From positions 1 to 47,933 of the IMG/VR virus record IMGVR_UViG_3300035211_000061: a stretch of 47,933 bases of DNA. One strand, written 5' to 3'. Made by a program: the position numbers and the translations under genes. The notes beneath the pieces are model-generated. The model worked only from the letters and a program-made list of their open reading frames with translations, ran no database searches and was not told the origin of the DNA. This document shows, in pieces, positions 33,368 through 40,824 of the stretch; the stretch's first letter is position 1; every line of letters begins with the position of its first letter. Origin of the DNA: a virus.

Positions 33368-33515
33368 CGGATGCCTCCATTACTTCGTGGTGACGGAAGA
33401 AAAGCCCATCTCCCGTTCCATCGATGTCAATAAAAAGTCCGCGCGAAAGGCGCTTTGTAACGTCTCCGGTTCTTCCGAAAAAAATTGATGTTGTATTTGT
33501 AATCCTAGCGCGCAT
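33276..33515 (-). CDS. Small hypothetical protein
   Basis: A 79-aa protein with AAGGAG ahead of ATG 33515. Contains LFIDIDGTGDGLFFRHHEV; the C-terminal third overlaps the next gene. First gene after an operator-like repeat cluster at 33558-33592. Unknown function. Confidence 0.5.
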   Translation of the reverse strand: MRARITNTTSIFFGRTGDVTKRLSRGLFIDIDGTGDGLFFRHHEVMEASDDALFGIGMEWGEVGERALGECERSRKIND

Positions 33516-33557
33516 TTGGACTCCTTGAGTTTATTAAATAGACTTACGAACAAATCT

Positions 33558-33592
33558 CACGGACCGTCACGGACCGTCACGGACATGTCCGT
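33558..33592. promoter_or_regulatory. Tandem decamers plus 14-bp palindrome
   Basis: CACGGACCGT occurs twice in tandem (33558-33577), followed by CACGGACATG. ACGGACATGTCCGT (33579-33592) is a perfect palindrome. It overlaps the end of the 238-aa gene and lies 40-80 bases upstream of the next leftward gene. Operator-like; a short AT-rich stretch follows it. Binding protein unknown. Confidence 0.5.
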
Positions 33593-34283
33593 AGAAATCG
33601 CATGCAGTATTCACGATTCCGTGGCTCGAAATGCATTTTGATTTCGCATTGGAAATCAAAACTAGCGCGGGTTGCTCCGACAGGTCTGGCCCTGGAAGTG
33701 CATTGTACGTCGGACACTCTGTGACTTCTGCATCGCGGTTCAAGAGGCGAAACCCGCAATTGAGCTGTCGCCATCGATAGATTTTCGATCTCGACTCACC
33801 GAGGCCGCGAAGCATGCGCAATCGATACGTATATCGCTCGACTGGCCCGCCGAGCTCCGCGAGTTCCGCCTCTTCGCCCCTCCCCCCTCGACGCGTCGAC
33901 GCAAACACCTCATAGGCGTTGGAGGGGGAGCGCCCCCCAGTGGACAGCAAGGCGAGTGTTGGGCCGTCCAACGGGGGGCACGTGAGGAAATCAAAGGCAG
34001 TATCCGGATCTTCAAAATCACCAACCAGGAGACGGGAAGCACGGCGCTTCAGGTCGCTTTCAGGCATACGCGCCCAGGATGCCCAGTCATTGACCTTATT
34101 CGTCCAATAGGCGGCGGCCTGCTCCTCATGGCGGGCAACCTCGACGGCTTTCCTGATGGCAGCAAACGCTCGACGAAACGCTTTGACGGTCGGCCCGTCG
34201 TCGACCTCGTCGAAATCCTCTGCGGCAAGCGCAAAGTCGTCGAGTAAATTTTCGTCTGGGCGTATGGCGGTGGCGGTATTCAC
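33567..34283 (-). CDS. Hypothetical protein downstream of integrase
   Basis: About 238 aa from GTG 34283, preceded by GGAGGAAGC and overlapping the integrase stop (GTGA), so it is translated with the integrase. The first 90 residues are acidic then helical (FRRAFAAIRKAVEVARHEEQ). The C-terminal half is Arg-rich and less convincing. Its last codons run into the decamer repeats. No HTH is visible, so I do not call it a repressor. Confidence 0.5.
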   Translation of the reverse strand: MNTATAIRPDENLLDDFALAAEDFDEVDDGPTVKAFRRAFAAIRKAVEVARHEEQAAAYWTNKVNDWASWARMPESDLKRRASRLLVGDFEDPDTAFDFLTCPPLDGPTLALLSTGGRSPSNAYEVFASTRRGGRGEEAELAELGGPVERYTYRLRMLRGLGESRSKIYRWRQLNCGFRLLNRDAEVTECPTYNALPGPDLSEQPALVLISNAKSKCISSHGIVNTACDFYGHVRDGP

Positions 34284-35497
34284 GCTTCCTCCTTGTGCAT
34301 CTCGAAAATTTTGTCTTCTCGGCACTTGGCGGGCCCCATGATTCCCCAGTATTTTTGATACGCATCAGGCCTCAGGTGGGCATAGCGCCGTGTCATTTTG
34401 CTATCCTTGTGACCGAGGATTTCCTGCAGCGCGTATGGGTCTCCGCCGTTCATTACCCAGTGACTGGCGAATGTGTGGCGGAGCGAGTGGAAGGTGATGT
34501 ACTTTGGTGGGAACCCTCCTCGATGCAAGACGTTGTGAAGGACCTCCTGGAAGATTCGCCCGGATTGGTCCCACATTTGGCCCTTGTTATTTGGGAACAC
34601 TAACCGTTTAGAGCCGCTGGCGAGTTTCCATTCCTTCAAAACCGGCAATAGTTCGTCTAGGATTGGAACGCTGCGGACCTCGCCAGATTTTGTCAGACCA
34701 CCATACGATCGCTGGACAGTTATGAGGCGGCGTTCGAAACTGATGTCCTCCCAGCGTAGCCCAGCGAGCTCCCCTGCCCTCATTCCGGTGTAGATCGCGG
34801 TGGCGTACATCGGCAACACAACCGGCCAATGGTGCGCCTTTGCCGCGAGCAAAAAGTGCTCACGCTCCTCAGTTGTCTTCAACCATCGGTAGTCACCTGA
34901 AAAATACCGAACGCGCGGAAGTCTTATTTTTGGCTTTTTATCAATCCATCCCCACTCAATAGCCTGCCCGAGCATTCCGCCGAGTAGAACCAGTATGTTT
35001 CGAGCCGTTTGTGGTGCCTTCGATGAAATTAAATCGGCCTGGAAAACCGCTATCCTCTCCGCCGTCACATCGCTGATTTTCAACCCTGAGAACGCCGGAA
35101 TAAGATGAACGCGCGTTATGGATTCATCGTCCTTTCTCGTCCGTTTTTGCGGTGTCCTGGTTTCGAGCCATTTTTGCGCCAACTCGTCAAATGTGTGGCC
35201 ATCCGGCGGTCTCACCCTCAGCCCGCGCCTGACCTGCTCTACCTCCAGTTTTCTCGCCATCAGCGCATACTCGGCATCCTTGTAGTCGCCGTACACCTCG
35301 CTTCTGCGATATCCGGATTCGTCCATCCATCGGATCTGCCATTTTCTGCCGTGCCTGATTGGTTTACTCACTCTGATATGTCTACTCAAGACGCACCTCC
35401 ACCTTGCAAGCGGCACATAAGCGCCACTTGGTTTCCCCGCCATATCTGAGATTTCGAAATCCAATATGACTGTATCAAGACACGGTAAAGGTGGCAA
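34280..35497 (-). CDS. int: Tyrosine recombinase/integrase
   Basis: Up to 405 aa; the true start may be one of several codons within the first 45. A basic arm-binding N-terminus (KWQIRWMDESGYRR), a core-binding domain (about 100-195), then a catalytic domain with R240 (TGMRAGEL), K270, H337-x-x-R340 (HSLRHT), H363 (LGHKDS) and the nucleophile Y372 (MTRRYAHL). It would recombine attP, 150 bases upstream at 35647, with the tRNA-Arg gene of the host. Confidence 0.93.
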   Translation of the reverse strand: MPPLPCLDTVILDFEISDMAGKPSGAYVPLARWRCVLSRHIRVSKPIRHGRKWQIRWMDESGYRRSEVYGDYKDAEYALMARKLEVEQVRRGLRVRPPDGHTFDELAQKWLETRTPQKRTRKDDESITRVHLIPAFSGLKISDVTAERIAVFQADLISSKAPQTARNILVLLGGMLGQAIEWGWIDKKPKIRLPRVRYFSGDYRWLKTTEEREHFLLAAKAHHWPVVLPMYATAIYTGMRAGELAGLRWEDISFERRLITVQRSYGGLTKSGEVRSVPILDELLPVLKEWKLASGSKRLVFPNNKGQMWDQSGRIFQEVLHNVLHRGGFPPKYITFHSLRHTFASHWVMNGGDPYALQEILGHKDSKMTRRYAHLRPDAYQKYWGIMGPAKCREDKIFEMHKEEA

Positions 35498-35555
35498 AAA
35501 ACTACATTTTGAGCTATTTCGTCACGATTTTCGTCTATGACCGAAAAAGCGCGTA

Positions 35556-35564
35556 TTTGGCGCA
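35556..35564 (+). repeat. Candidate integrase arm site
   Basis: TTTGGCGCA followed by GAAATG. A close copy (TTTGGCGCA then AGAATG) lies at 35814-35822 beyond the core, and a reversed variant (TTTCGGCGCA on the minus strand) at 35613-35622. Repeats flanking a core are the usual form of arm-type sites. Confidence 0.35.
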
Positions 35565-35646
35565 GAAATGCACATATGCCGTGCAGCAACTCACTGCAAA
35601 ACATTGCATCAATGCGCCGAAAATATTGATTATTTTTGTTTTTTCG

Positions 35647-35691
35647 TGGCGGACGATAAGCGACTCGAACGCTTGACCTTCGGTTCCGGAG
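35647..35691 (-). other. attP core: 3' half of tRNA-Arg(CCG)
   Basis: Read on the minus strand this is exactly 45 bases from tRNA position 32 to 76. It comprises anticodon loop CTCCGGA (anticodon CCG), 3' anticodon stem ACCGA, variable loop AGGTC, T arm AAGCG-TTCGAGT-CGCTT with a perfect stem, acceptor ATCGTCC, G73 and CCA. The 5' part of a tRNA is absent and the adjacent bases do not pair. Insertion at a host tRNA-Arg gene would therefore restore it. Confidence 0.9.
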
Positions 35692-35940
35692 TTGGTTCGA
35701 ATTGCTTCCTGTTTCAGTGCGGTGCATGCGTTGAGCCTAATTGGAACAACTCAGCATGTCAAATATTTTTTTCTCGCTTAAATTCTTTTTTGACCATTTC
35801 CAATATATTTAATTTTGGCGCAAGAATGGCGCCGAACACGTCCTTTTAAAAGCGCAGCAAAACCAAAAAGGAACCTCAAAGGCCATCTACCGCTATCGTT
35901 CGTGTAGTCAATTTGCGCTACTGCGCGGAGAGGAAAAACG

Positions 35941-36144
35941 ATGGCATTGCTGACGATAAAAGAGGTTGCGAGTCGACTCTCATTGAGCGTGAACACAATC
36001 AGGCGGTGGGTTCTCGAAGACAGAATCAACTACATCAAGCTCGGCAAAGGGAACAGCTCAATCAGGTTTGAGGAGAAGGATATCGATGCCCTGATCGAAT
36101 CCGGTAGGCGCGGTCCATCCACCGATGACGTTCAGACCGTCTGA
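35941..36144 (+). CDS. Excisionase-like HTH protein
   Basis: A 67-aa protein, ATG 35941 after GAGAGGA. Residues 1-55 form a winged helix of the MerR/excisionase (helix_turn_helix_17) type: LTIKEVASRLSLSVNTIRRW, then a wing with KLGKGNSSIRFEEKDI. Right next to attP and first in the rightward operon, so an excisionase or recombination directionality factor is likely. A transcription regulator is the alternative. Confidence 0.75.
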   Translation: MALLTIKEVASRLSLSVNTIRRWVLEDRINYIKLGKGNSSIRFEEKDIDALIESGRRGPSTDDVQTV

Positions 36145-36151
36145 GTGGGCC

Positions 36152-36835
36152 ATGAACAAGAAGAAACCCAGGCGGCCTATCGGTCCAAATGAGCTGAAAT
36201 GGATTGAGGACAATATTGGCTACACGATCAGGATCGCCCAGTACATGTACAGAAAGTACAACAAAAAATACGATTTCGACGACATCCTATCGTCCGCATA
36301 TGATGGACTTGTTGACGCGGCAAGATTTTATGATCCGGAAAAAGGTTCCGCGACGACATTTTTATCATTTCGGGTCTCCGCGATCATATCGAGGGACATG
36401 AAAAACCAGTGCTACACGCGCCCCCTACGGGTTCCAATTATCACCCAGGAAAAGCATAATCGAGAGTTTCTCGCCGCGGCGAGGGAGGAGGCGATGACCG
36501 GGGAGAACGTTCCGGTTGACCCGCTCCCGAGTCAGCGTCTCGTGTCCAAGGTGTCAGATCGCGATACCTACGACCTGAACGATATGGATCTGATCGACTC
36601 ATGCACCAGAACACCGGAAGAAGTTTTCGAGGCTAAAGAAGCCGCGATCATCGCGTTTGGCACCGTCAAAAATAAGCGCAGTCGGTCCATAATAATAGAT
36701 CGTTTTTTCCGAGGGAAAACCCTCGAGGAAGCCGGGGATAAAATCGGTATCAGCAGGGAGAGGGTTCGGCAAATCCAGGACGAAACGCTCGAACTAATGC
36801 GCGAAGCAATAGAAAGGAGCGGCAATGATCAATAG
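36152..36835 (+). CDS. Phage-encoded sigma-70 family factor
   Basis: About 227 aa from ATG 36152, seven bases after the HTH gene stop. Region 2 at about 41-85 has FDDILSSAYDGLVDAARFYD and PEKGSATTFLSFRVSAIISR. Region 4 at about 177-219 has IIIDRFFRGKTLEEAGDKIG followed by ISRERVRQIQDE, a near-perfect sigma HTH. The middle region is longer than in small ECF sigmas. It would direct host RNA polymerase to phage promoters, probably for late genes. No anti-sigma is visible. Confidence 0.88.
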   Translation: MNKKKPRRPIGPNELKWIEDNIGYTIRIAQYMYRKYNKKYDFDDILSSAYDGLVDAARFYDPEKGSATTFLSFRVSAIISRDMKNQCYTRPLRVPIITQEKHNREFLAAAREEAMTGENVPVDPLPSQRLVSKVSDRDTYDLNDMDLIDSCTRTPEEVFEAKEAAIIAFGTVKNKRSRSIIIDRFFRGKTLEEAGDKIGISRERVRQIQDETLELMREAIERSGNDQ

Positions 36836-37169
36836 ATTCACGGGCAATCCGCTTCCGCCAGGGTGGTATGAGATTCCACATGGCGGATACCACGGGGCTT
36901 GGGTCAATCCGAAAAAACAGATGAAGGTGATCGCCTCGTTCGAGGTTCACGACCAAAAACAGTGGCTTCACGTGTCGATCTCGCATGAACGGAGGATGCC
37001 GACTTATCAAGACCTGGTCTACCTCAAGCGGCATTGGATTGGTGTGGACAAAAAAGCGGTGATGGTACCCCCAGAAGAGTCTGAGCACGTCAATATTCAT
37101 CCGCGGTGTCTCCATCTTTTTTGTTGTCTGAATGGGGATCCATTGCCTGATTTCAAATGGTCAATTTGA
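36825..37169 (+). CDS. DUF7694-type phage protein
   Basis: A 114-aa protein, ATG 36825 after AAAGGAG, overlapping the sigma stop. The conserved block LVYLKRHWIGVDKKAVMV, then SEHVNIHPRCLHLF and GDPLPDF, is that of a widespread small phage family of unknown function. Its stop overlaps the start of the DUF1376 gene (TGATG). Confidence 0.75.
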   Translation: MINRFTGNPLPPGWYEIPHGGYHGAWVNPKKQMKVIASFEVHDQKQWLHVSISHERRMPTYQDLVYLKRHWIGVDKKAVMVPPEESEHVNIHPRCLHLFCCLNGDPLPDFKWSI

Positions 37170-38137
37170 TGAACCGATATGACTTCTACATTGGTGACTA
37201 CTTGAGGGACACCTCGGACTTATCTATGGCCGAGGACGGCGCCTATGTCCGCTTGCTGAATTGGTACTATGCGAATGAAAGACCGATTGAGGATCGGAGA
37301 AAATTTTCGGTCGCGCGTGCCGTGACTGAAGAGGAACAGAAAATAACCCAGTGGGTTTTGTCTAGGTTTTTTATTTGCAGAAAAAAAGACGGCGTCGATA
37401 TTTGGGTTCACAAGAGGTGCAACCTCGAGATAGCAAAAGCAGTTCCTCGCATTAAAGCAGCGAAAGAAAACGGAAAAAAAGGAGGTCGTCCAAAAAAGGA
37501 AACCCAGAAAAAACCCAGTGGGTTTTCCAATGGGTTACCTACTGGGATACCCAGTGGGGTACCCAGTGGGGAAAGCTCTCCTTCTCCTTCTACTTCAGAT
37601 AATATATCTATTGGGAGATCCCATATATATATAAACGGAACTACTTCAAGGGATCAAATTGAGGAGACATCGAAAGTTGATCTACAGCCAATCGACGAAG
37701 CATTAGAGTTCCTTCCGAAACTGGAAGATAGGAATCTCGCAAGATTCATCCTGACCGTTTGGTCGGACTGCACAACAGCGGACGCCGTCGCATGGGTACA
37801 GCAAGCGAAGACATACCTCATGCAGCTCGACGGAGACCCGATGAGGTGGCTTGAGGACATCTCCACGAGCAAATCGCCAAACGACCCTGTCTACGACATT
37901 AACGGCCGGAACAGGCTTCATCAGTGGCTGATGAATTGCCTGAAAAACACCATCCGGAAACAAAAACAAACCGCCTCGAAGACAGGCGGAAAAGTAGAGC
38001 AACAGCTCGAGAAACTAGGGAGGCTCCGAAATGAGCGAATACGAAGAGAGGCAGAGGCCAACGGTGACCATGGACACCGTGGAGAGGATGTTTGCACGGA
38101 TGACGGCGGCATACCAGGGACGGATCGAGTCTTCTGA
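37169..38137 (+). CDS. DUF1376 (YdaU-like) replication protein
   Basis: About 322 aa from ATG 37169. The N-terminal DUF1376 domain begins MNRYDFYIGDYLRDTSDLSM and contains EDGAYVRLLNWYYANERPI; such proteins sit where phages encode replication initiators. A Lys-rich patch (KAAKENGKKGGRPKKE) follows, then a Pro/Ser/Gly linker made by a 12-bp tandem repeat, and a helical C-terminal domain. The last 35 codons overlap the helicase-loader gene in another frame and are probably not conserved. Confidence 0.78.
   Translation: MNRYDFYIGDYLRDTSDLSMAEDGAYVRLLNWYYANERPIEDRRKFSVARAVTEEEQKITQWVLSRFFICRKKDGVDIWVHKRCNLEIAKAVPRIKAAKENGKKGGRPKKETQKKPSGFSNGLPTGIPSGVPSGESSPSPSTSDNISIGRSHIYINGTTSRDQIEETSKVDLQPIDEALEFLPKLEDRNLARFILTVWSDCTTADAVAWVQQAKTYLMQLDGDPMRWLEDISTSKSPNDPVYDINGRNRLHQWLMNCLKNTIRKQKQTASKTGGKVEQQLEKLGRLRNERIRREAEANGDHGHRGEDVCTDDGGIPGTDRVF
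37514..37573 (+). repeat. Five 12-bp tandem repeats in coding sequence
   Basis: Five adjacent 12-base units related to CCCAGTGGGGTA (37514-37525, 37526-37537, 37538-37549, 37550-37561, 37562-37573). They encode a Pro-Ser/Thr-Gly linker between the two domains of the DUF1376 protein. Being a multiple of three, copy-number change would alter linker length without a frameshift. Confidence 0.9.
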
Positions 38138-38699
38138 CTCAGTCCTCGAAACCTGGTTTTTACTCCTGAGGGACCTGGACGCCGAGGCGACTCTCAAGGC
38201 GACCATGGACATACTCTCTGAGCCGAGGGAGTGGCCACCGACACCCGGACAGGTGCGCGACAGGGCCGTGGACATCTCCCGGGGACAGCTCGTTCCAGTA
38301 TCCCCAACCGAGGCTTGGGAGCACGTTCTGAACTCGGCAGTGGATAGCTCCGTCATCCTGGACGAAAACGAGAAGCGCTCTCTGCGCGTCTGTGGCGGCG
38401 CGTGGGCGCTTAAAACCAGTACGAACGTGGAATCGGTCCGGATGACGTTTATCAGCCACTACAAGGCGTTGTGCTTGGCTGAGAAACGTATCGCGGCAAC
38501 CATTCCGGAGGTCGCTCGCTTCTCAAGGGTGCACCACGAGCTCCCGGCCACGACGAAGGAACTGGATTCCCTCCCGCGGCCGAGCGTCGAGGAGAAAATC
38601 AACCGTGGGACACCGGATGAGGTACGCGAGCTGCTAAAGGGGTATCGGTTCATGGACGAAAACGGCAATCGGGTCGTGCTGACGAACGGGCCAATGTGA
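38031..38699 (+). CDS. Helicase loader/replisome organiser-like protein
   Basis: A 222-aa protein, ATG 38031 with GGGAGG upstream inside the previous gene. The N-terminal helical domain (VERMFARMTAAYQGRI...SVLETWFLLLRDLDAEATLK then EPREWPPTPGQVRD) has the pattern of G39P/helicase-loader N-domains. The phage encodes no replicative helicase, so it would load the host DnaB at the origin with the DUF1376 protein. No Walker motif, so not a DnaC-type ATPase. Confidence 0.65.
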   Translation: MSEYEERQRPTVTMDTVERMFARMTAAYQGRIESSDSVLETWFLLLRDLDAEATLKATMDILSEPREWPPTPGQVRDRAVDISRGQLVPVSPTEAWEHVLNSAVDSSVILDENEKRSLRVCGGAWALKTSTNVESVRMTFISHYKALCLAEKRIAATIPEVARFSRVHHELPATTKELDSLPRPSVEEKINRGTPDEVRELLKGYRFMDENGNRVVLTNGPM

Positions 38700-39241
38700 T
38701 GATTGTTTACGGAATAGACCCTGGCACCGAGCACAGCGGCGTAGTCGCTTATGACGTCGGAGCGAGGGTGGCAATTTACCCCGGTGAGGTATCGAACGAA
38801 GATCTGTTGGCATATCTCCGGAACCCACTCGTAAAAATTCCGCGTCTGAATCTGTCCTGTGTCTACATCGAGACAATCGAGCCGATGGGGTTGCCCGTCG
38901 GGAAATCCACTCTCGAGACGATGCGATGGGTCGGCCGGTTCCAAGAGGCATGGGAATGGTGTTCTGGTAAATCAGCTGTTCTGGTGTCGAGGAGCGATGA
39001 AAAAATAACTCTCTGCGGCGCCGCGACGTTCCTCGACCCTGACAGTGGGCGACGGAGATCAGTCACAGACACTCAGATCCGCCAGGCTATTATCGACCGG
39101 TTCCATCCGATGGGTGGCGGCAAAGTTCCACAGGTCGGCACGAAGGCCAAACCGGGGCCGCTGTACGGCGTCAAGGGGCACGCATGGAGCGCGCTTTCGG
39201 TTGTCCTTACCGGTCTCGAAAAAACAGGAGGCAAAAAGTGA
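38699..39241 (+). CDS. RuvC-like Holliday junction resolvase
   Basis: About 180 aa with an RNase H fold: YGIDPGTEHSG (first catalytic Asp), VYIETIEPMGLPVG (Glu), then TDTQIRQAIIDRF and the C-terminal GPLYGVKGHAWSALSVVL with the last acidic/His site. It would resolve branched DNA made by the recombination cassette before packaging. The start overlaps the previous stop (TGATG). Confidence 0.82.
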   Translation: MIVYGIDPGTEHSGVVAYDVGARVAIYPGEVSNEDLLAYLRNPLVKIPRLNLSCVYIETIEPMGLPVGKSTLETMRWVGRFQEAWEWCSGKSAVLVSRSDEKITLCGAATFLDPDSGRRRSVTDTQIRQAIIDRFHPMGGGKVPQVGTKAKPGPLYGVKGHAWSALSVVLTGLEKTGGKK

Positions 39242-39702
39242 AAAAACAAGAAACATTCTCTCAGCTCATAAAGCGCTTGTCAGTACGTGATGGACTCGAC
39301 TGGATGGACATTGAGACATGCCCCAACAGAGACGCAGCCATTGAGGCTCTTGAGACGCACTGGCGCTGCTGTTTTGACGTCGGTGATTATCATTGCGCGG
39401 ATCAAGCAGAAGAGGCAAGGGACGAGGTAAGGGATTTCGAAGATGAAGTCACAAGCCAACACTGGAAACCGACCGAACAGGACTACAGGGAGTGTTGTGG
39501 GATGTGGGCAACTCGCGACGGATTCGACCGAAAGTATTATCCAAACGACCTTCATGGTTTCGATGACCGGGCGGACTTTGATAGATTCCATAGGAATTGG
39601 GTCCGAATCGAACCCGTCCCCGAGCAGTGCATTCCGAAGCAAGATCCAAAGAGGGAATCGTATCAAATCAGGTTTCCACTATTGGCCGGTGCAATGACAT
39701 GA
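39238..39702 (+). CDS. Acidic hypothetical protein
   Basis: About 154 aa from GTG 39238, with AGGAGG nine bases upstream. Rich in Asp, Glu, Cys, Trp and aromatic residues (WMDIETCPNRDAAIEALE; YHCADQAEEARDEVRDFEDE). No domain recognised. It is coupled at the 3' end to a 26-aa membrane peptide. Confidence 0.6.
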   Translation: MKKQETFSQLIKRLSVRDGLDWMDIETCPNRDAAIEALETHWRCCFDVGDYHCADQAEEARDEVRDFEDEVTSQHWKPTEQDYRECCGMWATRDGFDRKYYPNDLHGFDDRADFDRFHRNWVRIEPVPEQCIPKQDPKRESYQIRFPLLAGAMT

Positions 39703-39779
39703 TCGAAACGGCATGTATTTTTTTGGTGGCGGTCTTCGCCATGGATTGGATCTTTTGGAAACTGAAAGGAATCAGATGA
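39699..39779 (+). CDS. Membrane micropeptide (26 aa)
   Basis: A 26-codon gene overlapping its neighbours by ATGA at both ends, a sign of real coupled translation. It is one hydrophobic helix (ETACIFLVAVFAMDWIFW) with a basic tail (KLKGIR). Function unknown; small membrane peptides of this type can regulate lysis or membrane proteins. Confidence 0.55.
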   Translation: MIETACIFLVAVFAMDWIFWKLKGIR

Positions 39780-40015
39780 CATCAAATATAAAAGTTCGCG
39801 AAGAAACAGATCGCGAGAAAGCCGCTCGCCTCGGAAACGCCATACGGACAGCGAGACGTGAATTCGGATGTAGCCTCGGCACCATTGCTCGAGCAGTCGG
39901 TGTTCGGACATCCTATTTGTCAAGCATCGAGCGCGGAAAGATACCGCTTAATGAAATTGAATCCATGTTCTGCGGAATCATGCGATCTGTTACGTGCAGA
40001 TGGATCAAAGATTGA
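39776..40015 (+). CDS. XRE-family HTH regulator, small
   Basis: A 79-aa protein, ATG 39776 with AAAGGA upstream. The HTH is clear: LGNAIRTARREFGCSLGTIA, then RAVGVRTSYLSSIERGKI. The C-terminus is short, so it lacks the cleavable domain of CI. A Cro-like regulator or operon autoregulator is likely. It is embedded in the early operon rather than beside the integrase. Confidence 0.72.
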   Translation: MTSNIKVREETDREKAARLGNAIRTARREFGCSLGTIARAVGVRTSYLSSIERGKIPLNEIESMFCGIMRSVTCRWIKD

Positions 40016-40044
40016 CAACTTCAAATAATTGAAAGGAAAACCAA

Positions 40045-40821
40045 ATGAAAACTACATACGTAACGCTCAAGCCAGATATGGCCCGCGCGTATCGCGAGAA
40101 ACTAAAGAGGAATACGCGGCGGGTTATCAAGTGGCCGAAATGGTTAGACCCGGCCTTGACAGATACCTCGCTTGAGAGAATCGCCGAGATAATTAACTCG
40201 AATAAGTATCGCGGTGTGGTCAAGCGCGGTCGTTGCGACGGGATAGAGAATCAATTCCGATGCCCCTATGGGTGCCCCGGTGACCAGCTCATCCTTGGGA
40301 CTACGTGGTCGGTACCGAAGGAATTAGACCATCTGAAACCGACAGAGTTACCCGTAGGTTATTTGGCTGGATTGCCTGTAATGACGACATCAGGAACTGG
40401 TGCGGCATTCAATCCTATTCCGATCTGGTCCTACTTCGACGGATACAAAAAACCTGAAGGGTTCGGAAAGCTGCGACCGGGCCGGTTTCTTCCGAACAAG
40501 CTTCGCGATAGAATGCCGCGTGAGACGTTGGAGATTGTACGCGCTGAGATGGTGCAGGACATCACCGAGAAGGATGCAGTGATGGAAGGGGTGAGCACCA
40601 TCCATGTTGAGATCCCACCTGGGCCATCAAACGATTTTGAGGGCGATTATAGATTCGAATATGTTGACTACATGAATCCAGGCGAGTTCGCAGGGTGGAA
40701 TGGCGATGCTGGTTCTTTGTTTTCAGCCAGAGAGTCGTTTCAATCACTTTGGGACTCCATCAATGCAGCCCGTGGATACAGCTGGGACTCGAACCCATGG
40801 GTTTGGGTTTTGGGGTGGTGA
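40045..40821 (+). CDS. ASCH-domain phage protein
   Basis: A 258-aa protein, RBS GAAAGGA. It follows the pattern of phage ASCH-type proteins: RNTRRVIKWP near the N-terminus, CPYGCPGDQLILGTTW, GRFLPNKLRDRMPRETLEIV, MVQDITEKDAVMEGV and the C-terminal LWDSINAARGYSWDSNPWVW. ASCH domains bind RNA or modified bases. Its role in phages is not settled. Confidence 0.78.
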   Translation: MKTTYVTLKPDMARAYREKLKRNTRRVIKWPKWLDPALTDTSLERIAEIINSNKYRGVVKRGRCDGIENQFRCPYGCPGDQLILGTTWSVPKELDHLKPTELPVGYLAGLPVMTTSGTGAAFNPIPIWSYFDGYKKPEGFGKLRPGRFLPNKLRDRMPRETLEIVRAEMVQDITEKDAVMEGVSTIHVEIPPGPSNDFEGDYRFEYVDYMNPGEFAGWNGDAGSLFSARESFQSLWDSINAARGYSWDSNPWVWVLGW

Positions 40822-40824
40822 TAT

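Larger units (their letters stand above)
35498..35940. other. attP region, non-coding 443 bp
   Basis: AT-rich stretch between integrase and the excisionase-like gene. It contains the tRNA-derived core (35647-35691), TTTGGCGCA-type repeats at 35556 and 35814 with an inverted, one-base-longer variant at 35613-35622, and a hairpin GGCGC-N7-GCGCC (35817-35833). Promoters for the integrase and the rightward early operon must lie here, but I find no consensus pair. Confidence 0.6.

Noticed and set aside
35647-35691. A functional tRNA gene
   Set aside because: Only positions 32-76 are present; the upstream bases cannot form the anticodon, D or acceptor stems.
37514-37573. Short regular repeats resembling a tiny CRISPR array
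   Set aside because: The 12-bp units are directly adjacent with no spacers and encode a protein linker.
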